Source of the DNA: Streptomyces longwoodensis
Lineage (GTDB): Bacteria > Actinomycetota > Actinomycetes > Streptomycetales > Streptomycetaceae
Direction of reading: 5' to 3'
DNA: 64,000 bases
Assembly (NCBI RefSeq): GCF_001514125.1
Contig: NZ_KQ948552.1
Location: 124,001-188,000, forward strand
The position numbers were made by a program, and so were the translations under genes. The notes below the pieces were generated by a model. The model did no database searches. It saw only the letters and a list, made by a program, of their open reading frames with translations, and was not told the DNA's origin. Each line of letters begins with the position of its first letter. Within the stretch, counting starts at the first letter, position 1. Of this stretch, positions 23,724 to 33,830 are shown in pieces.

Positions 23724-25198
23724 GCGGGACGTTCGTCGGGATGCCGGCGTTCCCGGAGGCGGCGCAGGACGCCGTCCGCGACACGACGCTGCGGGGCAAC
23801 CTGCGGCACGCCACGCACACCATCCGCGCCAAGCGCGCCAAGGCCGTCGCCGAGGTGTCCGACTGGGCGGCGCTGCGCGAGGCCGGCAGGCGGATCAAGG
23901 ACCACACGCTGCTCCACCTCGACCGCTACCTGGAGCAGTTGGAGGCGGCGGTCACCGCGGCGGGCGGCACCGTCCACTGGGCGGCCGACGCCGAGGAGGC
24001 CAACCGGATCGTGGCCCGGCTGGTCAGGGAGACCGGCGAGTCCGAGGTGGTCAAGGTCAAGTCCATGGCCACCCAGGAGATCGGGCTGAACGAGGCGCTG
24101 GAGGCCGAGGGCATCCGCGCCTACGAGACCGATCTCGCCGAGCTCATCGTGCAGTTGGGCGAGGACCGGCCCTCGCACATCCTCGTGCCCGCGATCCACC
24201 GCAACCGGGGCGAGATCCGGGACGTGTTCCGGTCGCGGATGGGCCACTGGGGCCGCCCCGCGCCCGAGGGGCTGACCGACACCCCGGCCGAACTCGCCGA
24301 GGCCGCCCGGCTGCACCTGCGGGAGAAGTTCCTGCGCGCCAAGGTCGGCATCTCCGGCGCCAACTTCATGGTCGCCGAGACCGGCACCCTGGTGGTCGTC
24401 GAGTCCGAGGGCAACGGCCGCATGTGCCTGACCCTGCCGGAGACGCTGATCTCGGTCGTCGGCATCGAGAAGGTCGTCCCGTCCTGGCGGGACCTGGAGG
24501 TGTTCCTGCAGACGCTGCCGCGGTCCTCCACGGCCGAGCGCATGAACCCCTACACGTCCACCTGGACCGGCACCACGGACGGCGACGGGCCCCGGGTGTT
24601 CCACCTGGTCCTGCTCGACAACGGCCGGACCGACACCCTCGCCGACGAGGTCGGCCGCCAGGCCCTGCGCTGCATCCGCTGCTCGGCCTGCCTCAACGTC
24701 TGCCCGGTGTACGAGCGGGCCGGCGGCCACGCCTACGGCTCGGTCTACCCGGGGCCGATCGGCGCGATCCTCAGCCCCCAACTGCGCGGCACGGGCAGCG
24801 CGATCGACGCCTCGCTGCCGTACGCGTCGAGTCTGTGCGGCGCCTGCTACGAGGTGTGCCCGGTGGCCATCGACATCCCCGAGGTGCTGGTGCACCTGCG
24901 CGAACGGGTCGCCCAGGGCGGACCGGTCACCCGGGAGGGCAACAAGGTCGTGCTGAAGCCGGCCGCGGGACACGGCGCCGAGCGGGCGGCGATGCGCGCG
25001 GCGCGCTGGGCGTTCCGCCACCCCGGGGCCCTGCGCGCCGGGCAGCGGCTCGCCTCGCGCACCCGGCGCCTGCATCCGCGCACCCTGCCCGGCCCCGGCC
25101 GGGCGTGGACGGGCAGCCGGGACCTGCCGGCCGTCCCCCCGGAGCCGTTCCGGGACTGGTGGCAGCGCACGCACGGCGGCCAGGACGGTGCCCGATGA
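23720..25198 (+). CDS. lutB: L-lactate oxidation iron-sulfur protein LutB
   Basis: A 492-residue protein with the LUD (DUF162) domain in the N-terminal 300 residues (AVVKVKSMATQEIGLNEALE; ILVPAIHRNRGEIRDVF; GTLVVVESEGNGR) and two [4Fe-4S] ferredoxin motifs, CIRCSACLNVCPVY at about 318-331 and CGACYEVCPVAIDIPE at about 373-388. This is the diagnostic layout of LutB. It presumably carries electrons from lactate oxidation to the membrane in complex with LutA and LutC. Both ends overlap neighbours by ATGA. The C-terminal 80 residues are Arg-rich, a streptomycete-type tail without clear function. Confidence 0.93.
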   Translation: MSGTFVGMPAFPEAAQDAVRDTTLRGNLRHATHTIRAKRAKAVAEVSDWAALREAGRRIKDHTLLHLDRYLEQLEAAVTAAGGTVHWAADAEEANRIVARLVRETGESEVVKVKSMATQEIGLNEALEAEGIRAYETDLAELIVQLGEDRPSHILVPAIHRNRGEIRDVFRSRMGHWGRPAPEGLTDTPAELAEAARLHLREKFLRAKVGISGANFMVAETGTLVVVESEGNGRMCLTLPETLISVVGIEKVVPSWRDLEVFLQTLPRSSTAERMNPYTSTWTGTTDGDGPRVFHLVLLDNGRTDTLADEVGRQALRCIRCSACLNVCPVYERAGGHAYGSVYPGPIGAILSPQLRGTGSAIDASLPYASSLCGACYEVCPVAIDIPEVLVHLRERVAQGGPVTREGNKVVLKPAAGHGAERAAMRAARWAFRHPGALRAGQRLASRTRRLHPRTLPGPGRAWTGSRDLPAVPPEPFRDWWQRTHGGQDGAR

Positions 25199-25827
25199 GC
25201 GGCAGCAGGGAGCGGATCCTCGGCCGGGTGCGGCGCGCGCTCGCCGACGCCCCGCGCGACGACGGCCCGGTCGAGCGCGGCTACCTGCGCCGGCACGGGG
25301 AGCGCACCGTCGAGGAGACGGTCGCCCTGCTCGCCGAGAACCTGGCGGACTACCGGGCCCTGGTCCACCGCTGCACACCGGACGAACTGCCGTCGCTGAT
25401 CGGCCGGTTGCTCGCCGAGCGGGGGTCGGCCTCGGTGCTGGTCCCGCCGGGACTGGACGCGTCCTGGCTGGCGGGGACGGACGTCGCCCGCGTCGCCGAC
25501 CGTGCCGGGAGCACCGCGCACGAGCTGGACCGGGTCGACAGCGTGGTCACCGGGTGCGCGGTCGCCGTCGCGGAGACCGGCACCCTCGTGCTGGACGGCT
25601 CCCCCGACCAGGGCCGCCGGCGGATCACCCTGGTCCCGGACCACCACGTCTGCGTGGTCCGGGTGCCCGACCAGGTGGTCTCCTCGGTCCCGGAAGCCCT
25701 CGAACGGCTCGATCCCGTACGCCCGTTGACGTGGATCTCGGGTCCGTCGGCCACCAGCGACATCGAACTGGACCGGGTGGAGGGCGTGCACGGCCCGCGC
25801 ACCCTGGAGGTCGTGCTGGTGGGGTGA
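25195..25827 (+). CDS. lutC: Lactate utilisation protein LutC
   Basis: A 210-residue LUD-domain protein. It has the typical ADYRALVHRC segment, VVTGCAVAVAETGTLVLDGS and the HVCVVRVPDQVVSSVPEAL stretch, ending SATSDIELDRVEGVHGPRTLEVVLVG, which is the conserved LutC C-terminus (SATSDIE...RVxGVHGPR). It completes the lut operon; LutC is needed for lactate use although its precise chemistry is unclear. ATG overlaps the lutB stop. The gene ends 25 bases before the convergent FAD/Rieske gene and no terminator hairpin is obvious between them. Confidence 0.93.
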   Translation: MSGSRERILGRVRRALADAPRDDGPVERGYLRRHGERTVEETVALLAENLADYRALVHRCTPDELPSLIGRLLAERGSASVLVPPGLDASWLAGTDVARVADRAGSTAHELDRVDSVVTGCAVAVAETGTLVLDGSPDQGRRRITLVPDHHVCVVRVPDQVVSSVPEALERLDPVRPLTWISGPSATSDIELDRVEGVHGPRTLEVVLVG

Positions 25828-25852
25828 GCCGGCCGGGACCCCGCCCGGCGGT

Positions 25853-27418
25853 TCACAGCTCCCGGCGCTCCAGCGGACGCACGGCCGGCCCCTGGACGAC
25901 CTTGCCGTCGGGGGCGAACCGGGAGCCGTGGCAGGGGCACTCCCAGGCGCCCTCGGCCCGGTTGAACGCGACCAGGCAACCCAGGTGGGTGCAGCGGGCG
26001 GACACCGCGTGCAGCTGTCCTTCGGCGTCACGGTGCACGGCGCACCGCTCGCCGTCGACCCGGACGATCGCGCCGTCGCCCGGGGCGATCTGGTCCACCG
26101 AGGAGGCGCCGGGCGTGGAGACGCGGTCGCCGACGAAGTGCCGTGCCACCTCCGCCTGCGTCTTGAGGAAGGTGCCGCCCTCCCGGACGACCGAGGCGAT
26201 GCGGCGCGGGTCGTACAGCTCGCTCCACGGCCTCTCACGGCCGGTGATCTGCTCGGCCAGCAGCCGGCCGGCCATGATGCCGGTGGCCATGCCCCACCCG
26301 GCGAACCCGGTCGCGACGTAGGCGTGGTGCGCGCGCGGGTGGAGGAGCCCGACCAGGGGCACGGAGTCGGTGGGGTCGTTGTCCTGGGTGGCCCAGCGGT
26401 GCGAGAAGGTCAAGGGGCCGAACCGCTCCGTCGCCCAGCCGGCGAGACGGTCGAAGCGCTCCTCCACGTCACCGCCGGCGCCCGGTGTGAAGTGCTCACC
26501 GGTGACGATCAGCAGCCGCCGGCCGTCCGGCAGGGGCGCGGTGCGCACCGAGCGGGTGTTCTGCTCGGGCGTGATGTACATGCCGCGCGGTGCGCGGGAG
26601 GCCTCCACGGGTGCGGCGAGCACCAGTTCGCGGCGCGGGGACAGCCGGGTGAAGAGCAGGGCCCGGTCGAACACCGGGTAGTGGGTGGCGACGACGACGT
26701 CACGGGCGGTGATCTGCGGCCCGTCACCGCCGCCGTTCCCGGCCTGTCCCCCGTGCAGCGCCTCCGTCGTCAGCACGCACGGCTCGCCCTCGCTGAGGCC
26801 GGTCACCCGGGTGTGCTCGTGGATCACTCCGCCGAGCCGGCGGATGTCCTCGGCCAGCGCCAGCAGGTACTTGCGCGGGTGGAACTGCGCCTGGCCGGCG
26901 ACCTTCACCGCGCCCGCGACGGGGAACGGCAGGTCCGTCTCCGTGACGAACTGCGCCTCCAGGCCGGCCTCCCGGGCGGCGCTCGCCTCCGCGCGCAGCT
27001 CCTTCACGCGCCCGGGGTCCTCGGCGTAGGTGAACGCCTCGGTGTCCTCCCAGTCGCAGTCGATGCCCAGCTCCTCGGCCGTCCGGGCCGCGTGCCGGAT
27101 GGCGTCCGTCTGCGACTCGGCGTACAGGCGGGCGCCTTCGGGGCCGCGGGTGCGGCGCAGCTGGTCGTAGATCAGGGTGTGCTGCGCGCTGAGCTTGGCG
27201 GTGGTGTGCCCGGTGACGCCGGCCGCGATCCGGTCCGCCTCCAGCACGGCGACGCTCCGGCCGCGGCGGGCCAGTTCCCAGGCCGTGCTCAGGCCCGCGA
27301 TGCCGCCGCCCACGACGGCCACGTCGACGGTCAGCGGCCCCTCGGGCGGGGGTGCGGGGTCCGCCGGCGGGGCGGTCTCGAGCCAGTACGACCCGTGGAT
27401 GTACGCCTGATCGTCCAT
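25853..27418 (-). CDS. FAD-dependent oxidoreductase with C-terminal Rieske domain
   Basis: A 521-residue protein. The N-terminal glycine-rich FAD motif VAVVGGGIAGLSTAWELA (about residues 33-50) begins a DAO-type FAD domain to about residue 400 (VATGFAGWGMATGIMAG near the end). The last 90 residues are a Rieske [2Fe-2S] domain with CTHLGC and CPCHGSRF ligands, followed by GKVVQGPAVRPLE. The arrangement is common in actinobacteria, annotated as glycine/D-amino-acid oxidase with Rieske domain; electrons could pass from FAD to the cluster. It is convergent with lutC and its substrate is unknown. Starts at ATG 27418. Confidence 0.9.
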   Translation of the reverse strand: MDDQAYIHGSYWLETAPPADPAPPPEGPLTVDVAVVGGGIAGLSTAWELARRGRSVAVLEADRIAAGVTGHTTAKLSAQHTLIYDQLRRTRGPEGARLYAESQTDAIRHAARTAEELGIDCDWEDTEAFTYAEDPGRVKELRAEASAAREAGLEAQFVTETDLPFPVAGAVKVAGQAQFHPRKYLLALAEDIRRLGGVIHEHTRVTGLSEGEPCVLTTEALHGGQAGNGGGDGPQITARDVVVATHYPVFDRALLFTRLSPRRELVLAAPVEASRAPRGMYITPEQNTRSVRTAPLPDGRRLLIVTGEHFTPGAGGDVEERFDRLAGWATERFGPLTFSHRWATQDNDPTDSVPLVGLLHPRAHHAYVATGFAGWGMATGIMAGRLLAEQITGRERPWSELYDPRRIASVVREGGTFLKTQAEVARHFVGDRVSTPGASSVDQIAPGDGAIVRVDGERCAVHRDAEGQLHAVSARCTHLGCLVAFNRAEGAWECPCHGSRFAPDGKVVQGPAVRPLERREL

Positions 27419-27528
27419 GCGGGCCGAGTGCCCGCGGCGGGGCGGATCACACGACGGGCGTGGGAGCGAGGCGGGCGGGCCCTGATGGCGGTGTCCCCGC
27501 CACCAGGGCCCGCCCTCTCCCTGCGGCC

Positions 27529-27948
27529 CTACTGGTTCGGCCGGGCCACGCTGATGTCGCCCAGCGCCGACTCCGGGTCGCGTTCCATCGCGAGGTCGGC
27601 CAGGGCGACCATGCCGACCGGGTGGCCGCCCTCCACGACGGGCAGGCGGCGCACGGCGTGCTCCCGCATGAGCCCGACGGCCCGGTCCAGGTCGTCGTCG
27701 GGGGTGACCGTCACCAGGTCGTCGCTGCACGCGCCGGCCACGGTCGTCCGCTCGGGGTCCCAGCCCTCGGCGAGGGCGCGCACCACCAGGTCCCGGTCGC
27801 TGACCAGGCCGCGCAACTCGTCGTGGTCGGCGACCAGGACGGCCCCGATGTTCTCGTCCCGCATCAGCCGGGCCACGGCCGTCAGCGAGGTCTGCGGCTC
27901 CACGGTCACGGGCCCACCGGTCATGATGTCCCGTACGTGCTGTGCCAC
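27529..27948 (-). CDS. Tandem CBS-domain protein
   Basis: A 139-residue protein of two CBS motifs: residues about 8-60 (MTGGPVTVEPQTSLTAVARLM; AVLVADHDELRGLVSDRDLV) and about 72-125 (TVTPDDDLDRAVGLMREHAVRRLPVVEG; VGMVALADLAM). Paired CBS motifs form a Bateman module that binds adenosyl nucleotides. The GTG at 27948 has a strong GGGAGGAGGAG site; longer in-frame N-termini are not supported. It lies 110 bases upstream of the FAD/Rieske gene on its own strand, which could be co-transcribed, and is divergent from the MoxR gene. Confidence 0.88.
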   Translation of the reverse strand: MAQHVRDIMTGGPVTVEPQTSLTAVARLMRDENIGAVLVADHDELRGLVSDRDLVVRALAEGWDPERTTVAGACSDDLVTVTPDDDLDRAVGLMREHAVRRLPVVEGGHPVGMVALADLAMERDPESALGDISVARPNQ

Positions 27949-28123
27949 GGTGTCTCCTCCTCCCGGTGTCCGGCGGTGCGGCCCACCGCCGCTCGGCGGC
28001 CGGGTACCCCGTGGGGCCCGGGCATCCCGGGCCCGGTCGTCCCGGCCCACCCCGTGACAGCGGCGGTGAACAAGCGCTTAGATAGGTGCCCGTACGATCC
28101 ACCGCACCCGCCGGGAGGCCCCG

Positions 28124-28977
<854 letters not shown>

Positions 28978-28981
<4 letters not shown>

Positions 28982-30345
28982 CCGCGGACGCGGCGACCAC
29001 CGACCTGGCGGCGCGGCTGACGGGGTTCGTCGCCGCGCTGCGGGCGCACGGGGTGCGGATCGGCACGGGCGAGACCGTGGACGCCGCCCGGGCGGTGGCG
29101 GCGCTGGGCCTGGCCGACCGGGCGGTGCTGCGCGAGGGACTGGCCGCGACCCTGCTGCACGAGACGGGCCAACGGCCGGTGTTCGACGCAGTGTTCGACC
29201 TGTACTTCCCGCACGCCGTGGGCGGCCCCGCGACGGAGGCCGCCGATCGGGAGGAGCTGCGCGACCGGCTCGCCGACGCCCTCACCGCGGACGACCGGGC
29301 GATGCTGGCCCGGCTGGCCGTCGAGGCGGTGGACGGACTGGGCGGCTACGGCGGCGCACCCGGATCGGACGGCTGGTCGTCGTACCAGACGCTCGAACGA
29401 CTGCGCCCGCAGACCCTGTTGGCGAGGGTGCGGGACGAACTGCGGGCACGGGGCGCCGGCGCGGGCTTCGCGGACCGGCTGCTGGAGGACGAGATCCGGC
29501 GCCGCATCGAGGCCTTCCGCGCGCTGGTGGCCGCGGAGGCGCGGCGGCGGGTGGCGGAGCGGCGGGGCCGGGAGGAGATCGCCCGCCGGGCCGTGGCGCC
29601 CACCGCGGACCGGGTGGACTTCCTGTACGCCGGGAAGGACCGGCTGGCCGAACTGCGGCGCACCGTCCAGCCGTTGGCCCGCAAGCTCGCCACCCGGCTG
29701 GCCGCGCGCCGGCGGCGGGCCGCCCGGGGCTCCGTCGACCTGCGCCGCACCCTGCGCGGCTCCCTGTCCACCGGGGGCGTGCCCATGCGGCCGGTGCTGC
29801 GGCGGCGCCGGCCGGCCCGTCCCGAGCTGGTGCTGCTGTGCGACGTGTCGGGTTCGGTGGCCGGGTTCTCGGACTTCACGATGCTGCTGGTGCAGGCGCT
29901 GCACGACCAGTTCACCAAGGTGCGCGTGTTCGCCTTCGTCAACCGCGTCGACGAGGTGACCGGGCTGCTCGTGCACGGCGCCGCCGACCCCGAGGGCCTG
30001 AGCGCCCGCATCCACGGCGAGGCCGCCGTCGCCGCCTGGCACGGCAGCAGCGACTACGGCGTCGCCCTGGGCGAGTTCGCCGAGCGGTACGCCCGCACGC
30101 TCACCCCCCGCACCACCGTGTTCGTCCTCGGCGACGCGCGGACCAACCGCAGCGACCCGAACCTGCCCGCCGTCCGCGCGATCGCGCGGCGCTGCCGCCG
30201 CGTCCACTGGCTGAACCCGGAGCCGCGCGCCCAGTGGGGCACCGGGGACTCGGCGGCGCTCGCCTACGCCGACCTGGTGCCCATGCACGAGTGCCGCACC
30301 GCCCGCCAGCTCGGCACCCTCGTCGAGCGCCTCCTGCCGGTCTGA
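28978..30345 (+). CDS. VWA-domain CoxE-like protein
   Basis: A 455-residue protein of the CoxE/VWA type, partner of the preceding MoxR ATPase. N-terminal half is helical and charged with Arg-rich stretches; the C-terminal half is a von Willebrand A domain with MIDAS DVSGSV at about residue 286 and FVLGDARTNRSDP near the third metal ligand. CoxE assists metal insertion into carbon monoxide dehydrogenase in other bacteria, but the gene set here is without CODH subunits, so a general stress or protein-remodelling role is equally likely. GTG 28978 overlaps the ATPase stop. A strong hairpin follows. Confidence 0.9.
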
Positions 30346-30372
30346 CCCGTCCGGGAGGCGCCGGGCACGCCG

Positions 30373-30409
30373 CGGGGCGGGAGAGGGGTGCGACCCCTCC
30401 CCCGCCCCG
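30373..30409. terminator. Bidirectional terminator after VWA gene
   Basis: A 17-base stem (30373-30389 with 30393-30409, one mismatch) and a three-base loop lie between the VWA stop and the convergent cupin stop. Confidence 0.75.
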
Positions 30410-30448
30410 GTCCGTCCGGGTGGTGCGCCACGGCGGGGCGCCGTGCGG

Positions 30449-30811
30449 TCAGTCCCCGGCCTTCGCGTAGTCCCGGGCCATGGCGCCGGCGAAGTCGTAC
30501 ACCACGACCTGCTCGTCCCCGACGACCCAGGCGTCGTGGCCGGGCGTGCAGACGAACACGTCGCCGGGACCGACCTCGCTCTCCCCGCCGTCGTCCATGT
30601 GCAGGTGCATGCGTCCCTGCACGACGTAGCCGTTGTGGTGGACCTGGCAGGTCTCGGTGCCCGCGATGGGTGCCACGGACTCCGACCAGCGCCACCCGGG
30701 CTCGAAGGTGGCCACGGCGAAGTCCAGCCCGCTCAGGTGGACGGCTTCGAGGTGACCGCGGGGGAAATCGCGCCGCTCGTCGGGCTTGTCGAGCGTCTTC
30801 ACTTCCAGCAT
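30449..30811 (-). CDS. Cupin-domain protein
   Basis: A 120-residue single cupin. Motif 1 is HHNGYVVQGRMHLHMDDG at about residues 56-73 and motif 2 is PGDVFVCTPGHDAWVVGDE at about 80-98. This small streptomycete cupin is usually annotated only as such; metal binding through the histidines is likely but no substrate is evident. ATG 30811 follows GGAAGGGAGGAGCG and is preferred over a longer frame reaching 30934, which has an Arg/Gly-rich non-cupin extension. Confidence 0.85.
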   Translation of the reverse strand: MLEVKTLDKPDERRDFPRGHLEAVHLSGLDFAVATFEPGWRWSESVAPIAGTETCQVHHNGYVVQGRMHLHMDDGGESEVGPGDVFVCTPGHDAWVVGDEQVVVYDFAGAMARDYAKAGD

Positions 30812-31076
30812 GACGCTCCTCCCTTCCGGCCGTGCCTCACGGCCGGGGCCGGTCTCCCCGGCGGCCCTGGACGTCACCGATGGGGGACCGCACCCCATCC
30901 CTTCATCCTCCGCCCGTCCCGGGCCACCCGCCATTCGACGCCCGTGCCGCGCGGCCGAGGGGGCGCGGGGCGGCGGAGGGCGACGGCACGATCATTGCCC
31001 GGTCCCTCCAAGTCCCGCTCCCCCACGATGTATTGTCGGTCGCGCCGGTCCACGGCGCGGGTGTCTGGGGGAAGAG

Positions 31077-31895
31077 ATGCAGCCTGGAGAGCAACTGTCC
31101 ACGAAGATCGACGCGTCGGTCCCCACGGCCGCGCGCATGTACGACTACTACCTCGGCGGCAAGGACAACTACGCCGCCGACCGCGCGGCCGTCGAGGAGC
31201 TGGACAAGGTCGTCCCCAGCACCAGGGCCCTCGCGCTGAACAACCGCCGCTTCCTCCAGCGGGTCGTGCGCACGCTGACCCAGGAGTACGGCATCCGGCA
31301 GTTCCTGGACCACGGGTCCGGGCTGCCGACCCAGGACAACATCCACCAGGTCGCCCAGCGCATCGACCCCGGCGTCCACGTGGTCTACGTCGACAACGAC
31401 CCGATGGTCATGGTCCACGGCCGGGCCCTGCTGGAGCAGGACGAGCGGACCACGGTCATACACGCCGACCTGCGCGAGACCGACGCGATCTTCGGACACG
31501 AGGACACCCGGCGCCTGATCGACTTCGACCAGCCGGTGGCCGTGCTGTTCAACTCGGTGTTCCACTGCATCCCGGACAGCGAGACCGACGGCCCGCCGGC
31601 CGTGGTGCGCCGCGTCGTCGAGCGGCTGGCGCCGGGCAGCTGCCTGGTGATGTGCCAGCTGGTCAGCGACGACCCGGCGGTCCGCGAGTTCGTCACCGAC
31701 TTCATGGACAAGGCGACCCAGGGGCACTGGGGCCGGGTGCGGGAGCAGAAGGACGTCGAGGCCTGGTTCGAGGGGCTCGACGTGCTCGAACCGGGTCTGG
31801 TCGAGGTCTCCACCTGGCGCCCGGACACCGAGGTGGCTCCCCGCCAACTGACGCAGGAGTGGATCGAGTTCGGCGGTGTGGCCCGTCTGGGCTAG
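31077..31895 (+). CDS. DUF574/Methyltransf_19 SAM-dependent methyltransferase-like protein
   Basis: A 272-residue protein of the actinobacterial DUF574 (PF04672) family. It has the typical N-terminus (PTAARMYDYYLGGKDNYAADR), FLDHGSGLPTQDNIHQVAQ as the SAM-binding motif I (D/GxGxP form), VVYVDNDPMV as motif II, and FNSVFHCIPD. These proteins are abundant in Streptomyces and often lie next to DUF397/XRE regulator genes, as here; no methyl acceptor has been established for most. ATG 31077 follows GGGGGAAGAG. The next genes on the plus strand are distant and separated by a hairpin. Confidence 0.9.
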   Translation: MQPGEQLSTKIDASVPTAARMYDYYLGGKDNYAADRAAVEELDKVVPSTRALALNNRRFLQRVVRTLTQEYGIRQFLDHGSGLPTQDNIHQVAQRIDPGVHVVYVDNDPMVMVHGRALLEQDERTTVIHADLRETDAIFGHEDTRRLIDFDQPVAVLFNSVFHCIPDSETDGPPAVVRRVVERLAPGSCLVMCQLVSDDPAVREFVTDFMDKATQGHWGRVREQKDVEAWFEGLDVLEPGLVEVSTWRPDTEVAPRQLTQEWIEFGGVARLG

Positions 31896-31903
31896 GCAGG
31901 GCC

Positions 31904-31928
31904 GAGGGCGCCGCGGTGCGGCGCCCTC
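31904..31928. terminator. Hairpin between convergent methyltransferase and HTH genes
   Basis: GAGGGCGCCGC (31904-31914) pairs perfectly with GCGGCGCCCTC (31918-31928) around GGT, nine bases after the methyltransferase stop. Confidence 0.8.
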
Positions 31929-31958
31929 GTCGGTTACCGGGACGGTCGGCGCGCGGCG

Positions 31959-32876
31959 CTACTGCGCGTAGCGCTGCTTCATCGTGTCGCGCAGCAGGTC
32001 CAGGGACTCCCGCGGGTTGAGCGCCTCGTCGGCCAGCCGGTCGAGGGTGACCCGGTACTCCTCGGTCTCGTCCTGGTCCTCCAGGAAGGTGGCGCTGCGG
32101 ATCTACTCCAGGTACACCACGTCGGGCAGGTCCGAGCCGCCGAAGCGCAGGTAGGTGACGGGGATCACCGGCGCGGAGGCGTGGGTCACGTCCAGGGGCA
32201 CGACCTGCAGGGTGACGTGGGGCTTCTGCGCCATCGTCACCAGGTGCTCTAGCTGTTCGCGCATGACCTCGCGGCCGCCCAGCACGCGCAGCAGCACCGA
32301 CTCGTCGACGACCGCCCACAGCTGCGGGGCGTCCGGGCGCTGGAGCAGCTGGCAGCGGCGCATGCGCAGCTCCACGCGCCGCTCGACCTCACGGAGCGGC
32401 GCGGAAGGCAGACCGCGCTCGACGACGGCGCGGGCGTACGCGGCCGTCTGGAGCAGGCCCGGCACGTACTGGATCTCGAAGGTACGGATCGCGGTGGCCG
32501 CCTCCTGGAGTCCGACCAGCCGGTCGAACCACTCGGGCATCAGCCGCTTGTCGTAGCGCTGCCACCAGCCCGGCTCGTTGGCCCGCCGCAGCAACTGCAG
32601 GAGCAGCGACGCCTCGTACTCACCGGTGCCGTACAGCCCGAGCAGGGCGCGCACGTCGGCCTCGGTCGGGGGCTTGCGGCCCTTGCCCGCCTCGATGCGC
32701 GACAGCTTCGCCGGGCTGAAGCCCAGCTGTCGCGCGGCCTGCTCCTGGGAGTAGCCCGCGTCCTCGCGGATGCCCGCCAGCTGCACGCCGACCAGCATCT
32801 TCAGCAGGGTCGGGGCTGGTTCCGAACGGCTCAGATACGGTTCGAGACGGGAGACCCGGGGCTTCTCGACAGACAT
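31959..32876 (-). pseudogene. HTH-DUF5753 regulator interrupted by in-frame amber codon
   Basis: The frame from ATG 32876 encodes an XRE helix-turn-helix (residues about 30-80, AGYSQEQAARQLGFSPAKLSRIEAGK) and then DUF5753 (FEIQYVPGLLQTAAYARAV to the conserved VVYLE). At 32103-32105 a TAG ends it at codon 258 exactly where family members have Gln after VVYLE. The same frame then stays open for 47 more codons (IRSATFLEDQDETEEYRV...RDTMKQRYAQ) and stops at 31959, restoring the normal length of about 305 residues. A single C-to-T change of CAG explains this. The protein made would lack about 48 residues; it may be a null allele, partly active, or a sequence error. Such regulators pair with DUF397 proteins in streptomycete development, and a DUF397 gene is 139 bases upstream. 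Confidence 0.88.
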
Positions 32877-33015
32877 CCTGACTCCCGCTGGTCCGGCAGA
32901 CGACTCCCGCAGTATCGCATCCGGCCGCCGTCCACCGCACGGGGTGCGGAAGCTGAAACCTCCTCAGTTCCCCTCGTCGGGTGGCCCCTTGGGGCCGTCC
33001 GGCCGAACCGCGAGG

Positions 33016-33246
33016 TCACACCAGGTGGTCGAACTCCCCGTCCTTGGCGCCCGCCAGGAACGCGGCGACCTCGGCCGGCGTGTAGACCAGGGCGGGACCC
33101 TCGGGGTCACGCGAGTTGCGCAGCGCGACGCCGCCGCCGTCCAGCGCCGCCACCTCGACGCAGTTGCCCTCGGCAGCGCTGTGGGTGCTCTTGATCCAGC
33201 GGACGCCCAGCGAGCTCGCCCGCACTCCGTTCCGTATCGACGCCAC
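33016..33246 (-). CDS. DUF397-domain protein
   Basis: A 76-residue DUF397 protein with the signatures RWIKSTHSAAEGNCVEVA, VALRNSRDPEGPALVYTPAEVAAFL and a DGEFDHLV tail. DUF397 proteins are the small partners of HTH-DUF5753 regulators (the WhiJ/BldB-type systems) and probably modulate them by direct contact. Here the gene is upstream of the interrupted DUF5753 gene on the same strand. The divergent gene encodes an anti-sigma-type ATPase, completing the common ATPase/HTH/DUF397 triplet. Confidence 0.92.
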   Translation of the reverse strand: MASIRNGVRASSLGVRWIKSTHSAAEGNCVEVAALDGGGVALRNSRDPEGPALVYTPAEVAAFLAGAKDGEFDHLV

Positions 33247-33373
33247 GGCACTCTCCTCGTTCGTGCGCGCAATTTCCCGTGAAATTGCACGAGGCCACTC
33301 TCAGCGTGGATAATAGCCGTGCCGTCAACCGCCGTTCCGGCGCCCCGTCCTGACGTCGCCTCAGGGAGATGCC

Positions 33374-33829
33374 GTGTCATCACCTGCACAGTTCCGGAAC
33401 CGAGAGTCCGTGCACGACTCGGCCCGAACAGCCACCTTCCGCATCACCGGCAGCCGGGAGGGGTTCGCCGAGGCGCGCGAGTTCACCCACCGCACGCTGG
33501 ACATGTGGGACGTGGGCGAGTGCGCCGACGACGCGGTCACGGTCGTCACCGAGCTCGCCGCCAACGCGGTGCTGCACGCCCTGCCGGACGTGCCGCCGGG
33601 CGGCGCCGACGTGCGGCTGCGGCTCACCCTGCGCCGGGCCCACCTGGTCTGCGCGGTCACCGACCAGTGCGACACGCCCCCGCTGTACCCGTCCCCCGGG
33701 GACTCGCTGCTGGAGCACGGCCGGGGACTGCACATCGTGGAGGCCCTGTCGGCCCACTGGGGCTGGACCCGCCGCGCGCCCCTCGGCAAGACCGTCTGGG
33801 CGATGCTGCCGACGCGAACGCAGGCCTGA
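33374..33829 (+). CDS. Anti-sigma-type ATP-binding protein (HATPase_c_2)
   Basis: A 151-residue protein of the SpoIIAB/RsbW-like HATPase fold: the N-box TELAANAVLHAL at about residues 57-68, a G1-like region VTDQCDTPPLYP that is diverged, and G2 LLEHGRGLHIVEALSAHWG. These streptomycete proteins accompany HTH-DUF5753/DUF397 pairs and have been proposed as serine kinases or ATP-dependent modulators. It is divergent from DUF397. GTG 33374 follows AGGGAG. The next gene begins one base after its stop, implying co-translation. Confidence 0.88.
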   Translation: MSSPAQFRNRESVHDSARTATFRITGSREGFAEAREFTHRTLDMWDVGECADDAVTVVTELAANAVLHALPDVPPGGADVRLRLTLRRAHLVCAVTDQCDTPPLYPSPGDSLLEHGRGLHIVEALSAHWGWTRRAPLGKTVWAMLPTRTQA

Positions 33830-33830
33830 C

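Noticed and set aside
30812..31076. Possible small gene or riboswitch before the methyltransferase
   Set aside because: No ORF with normal codon bias and no recognised aptamer; the frames here are extensions of neighbouring genes.
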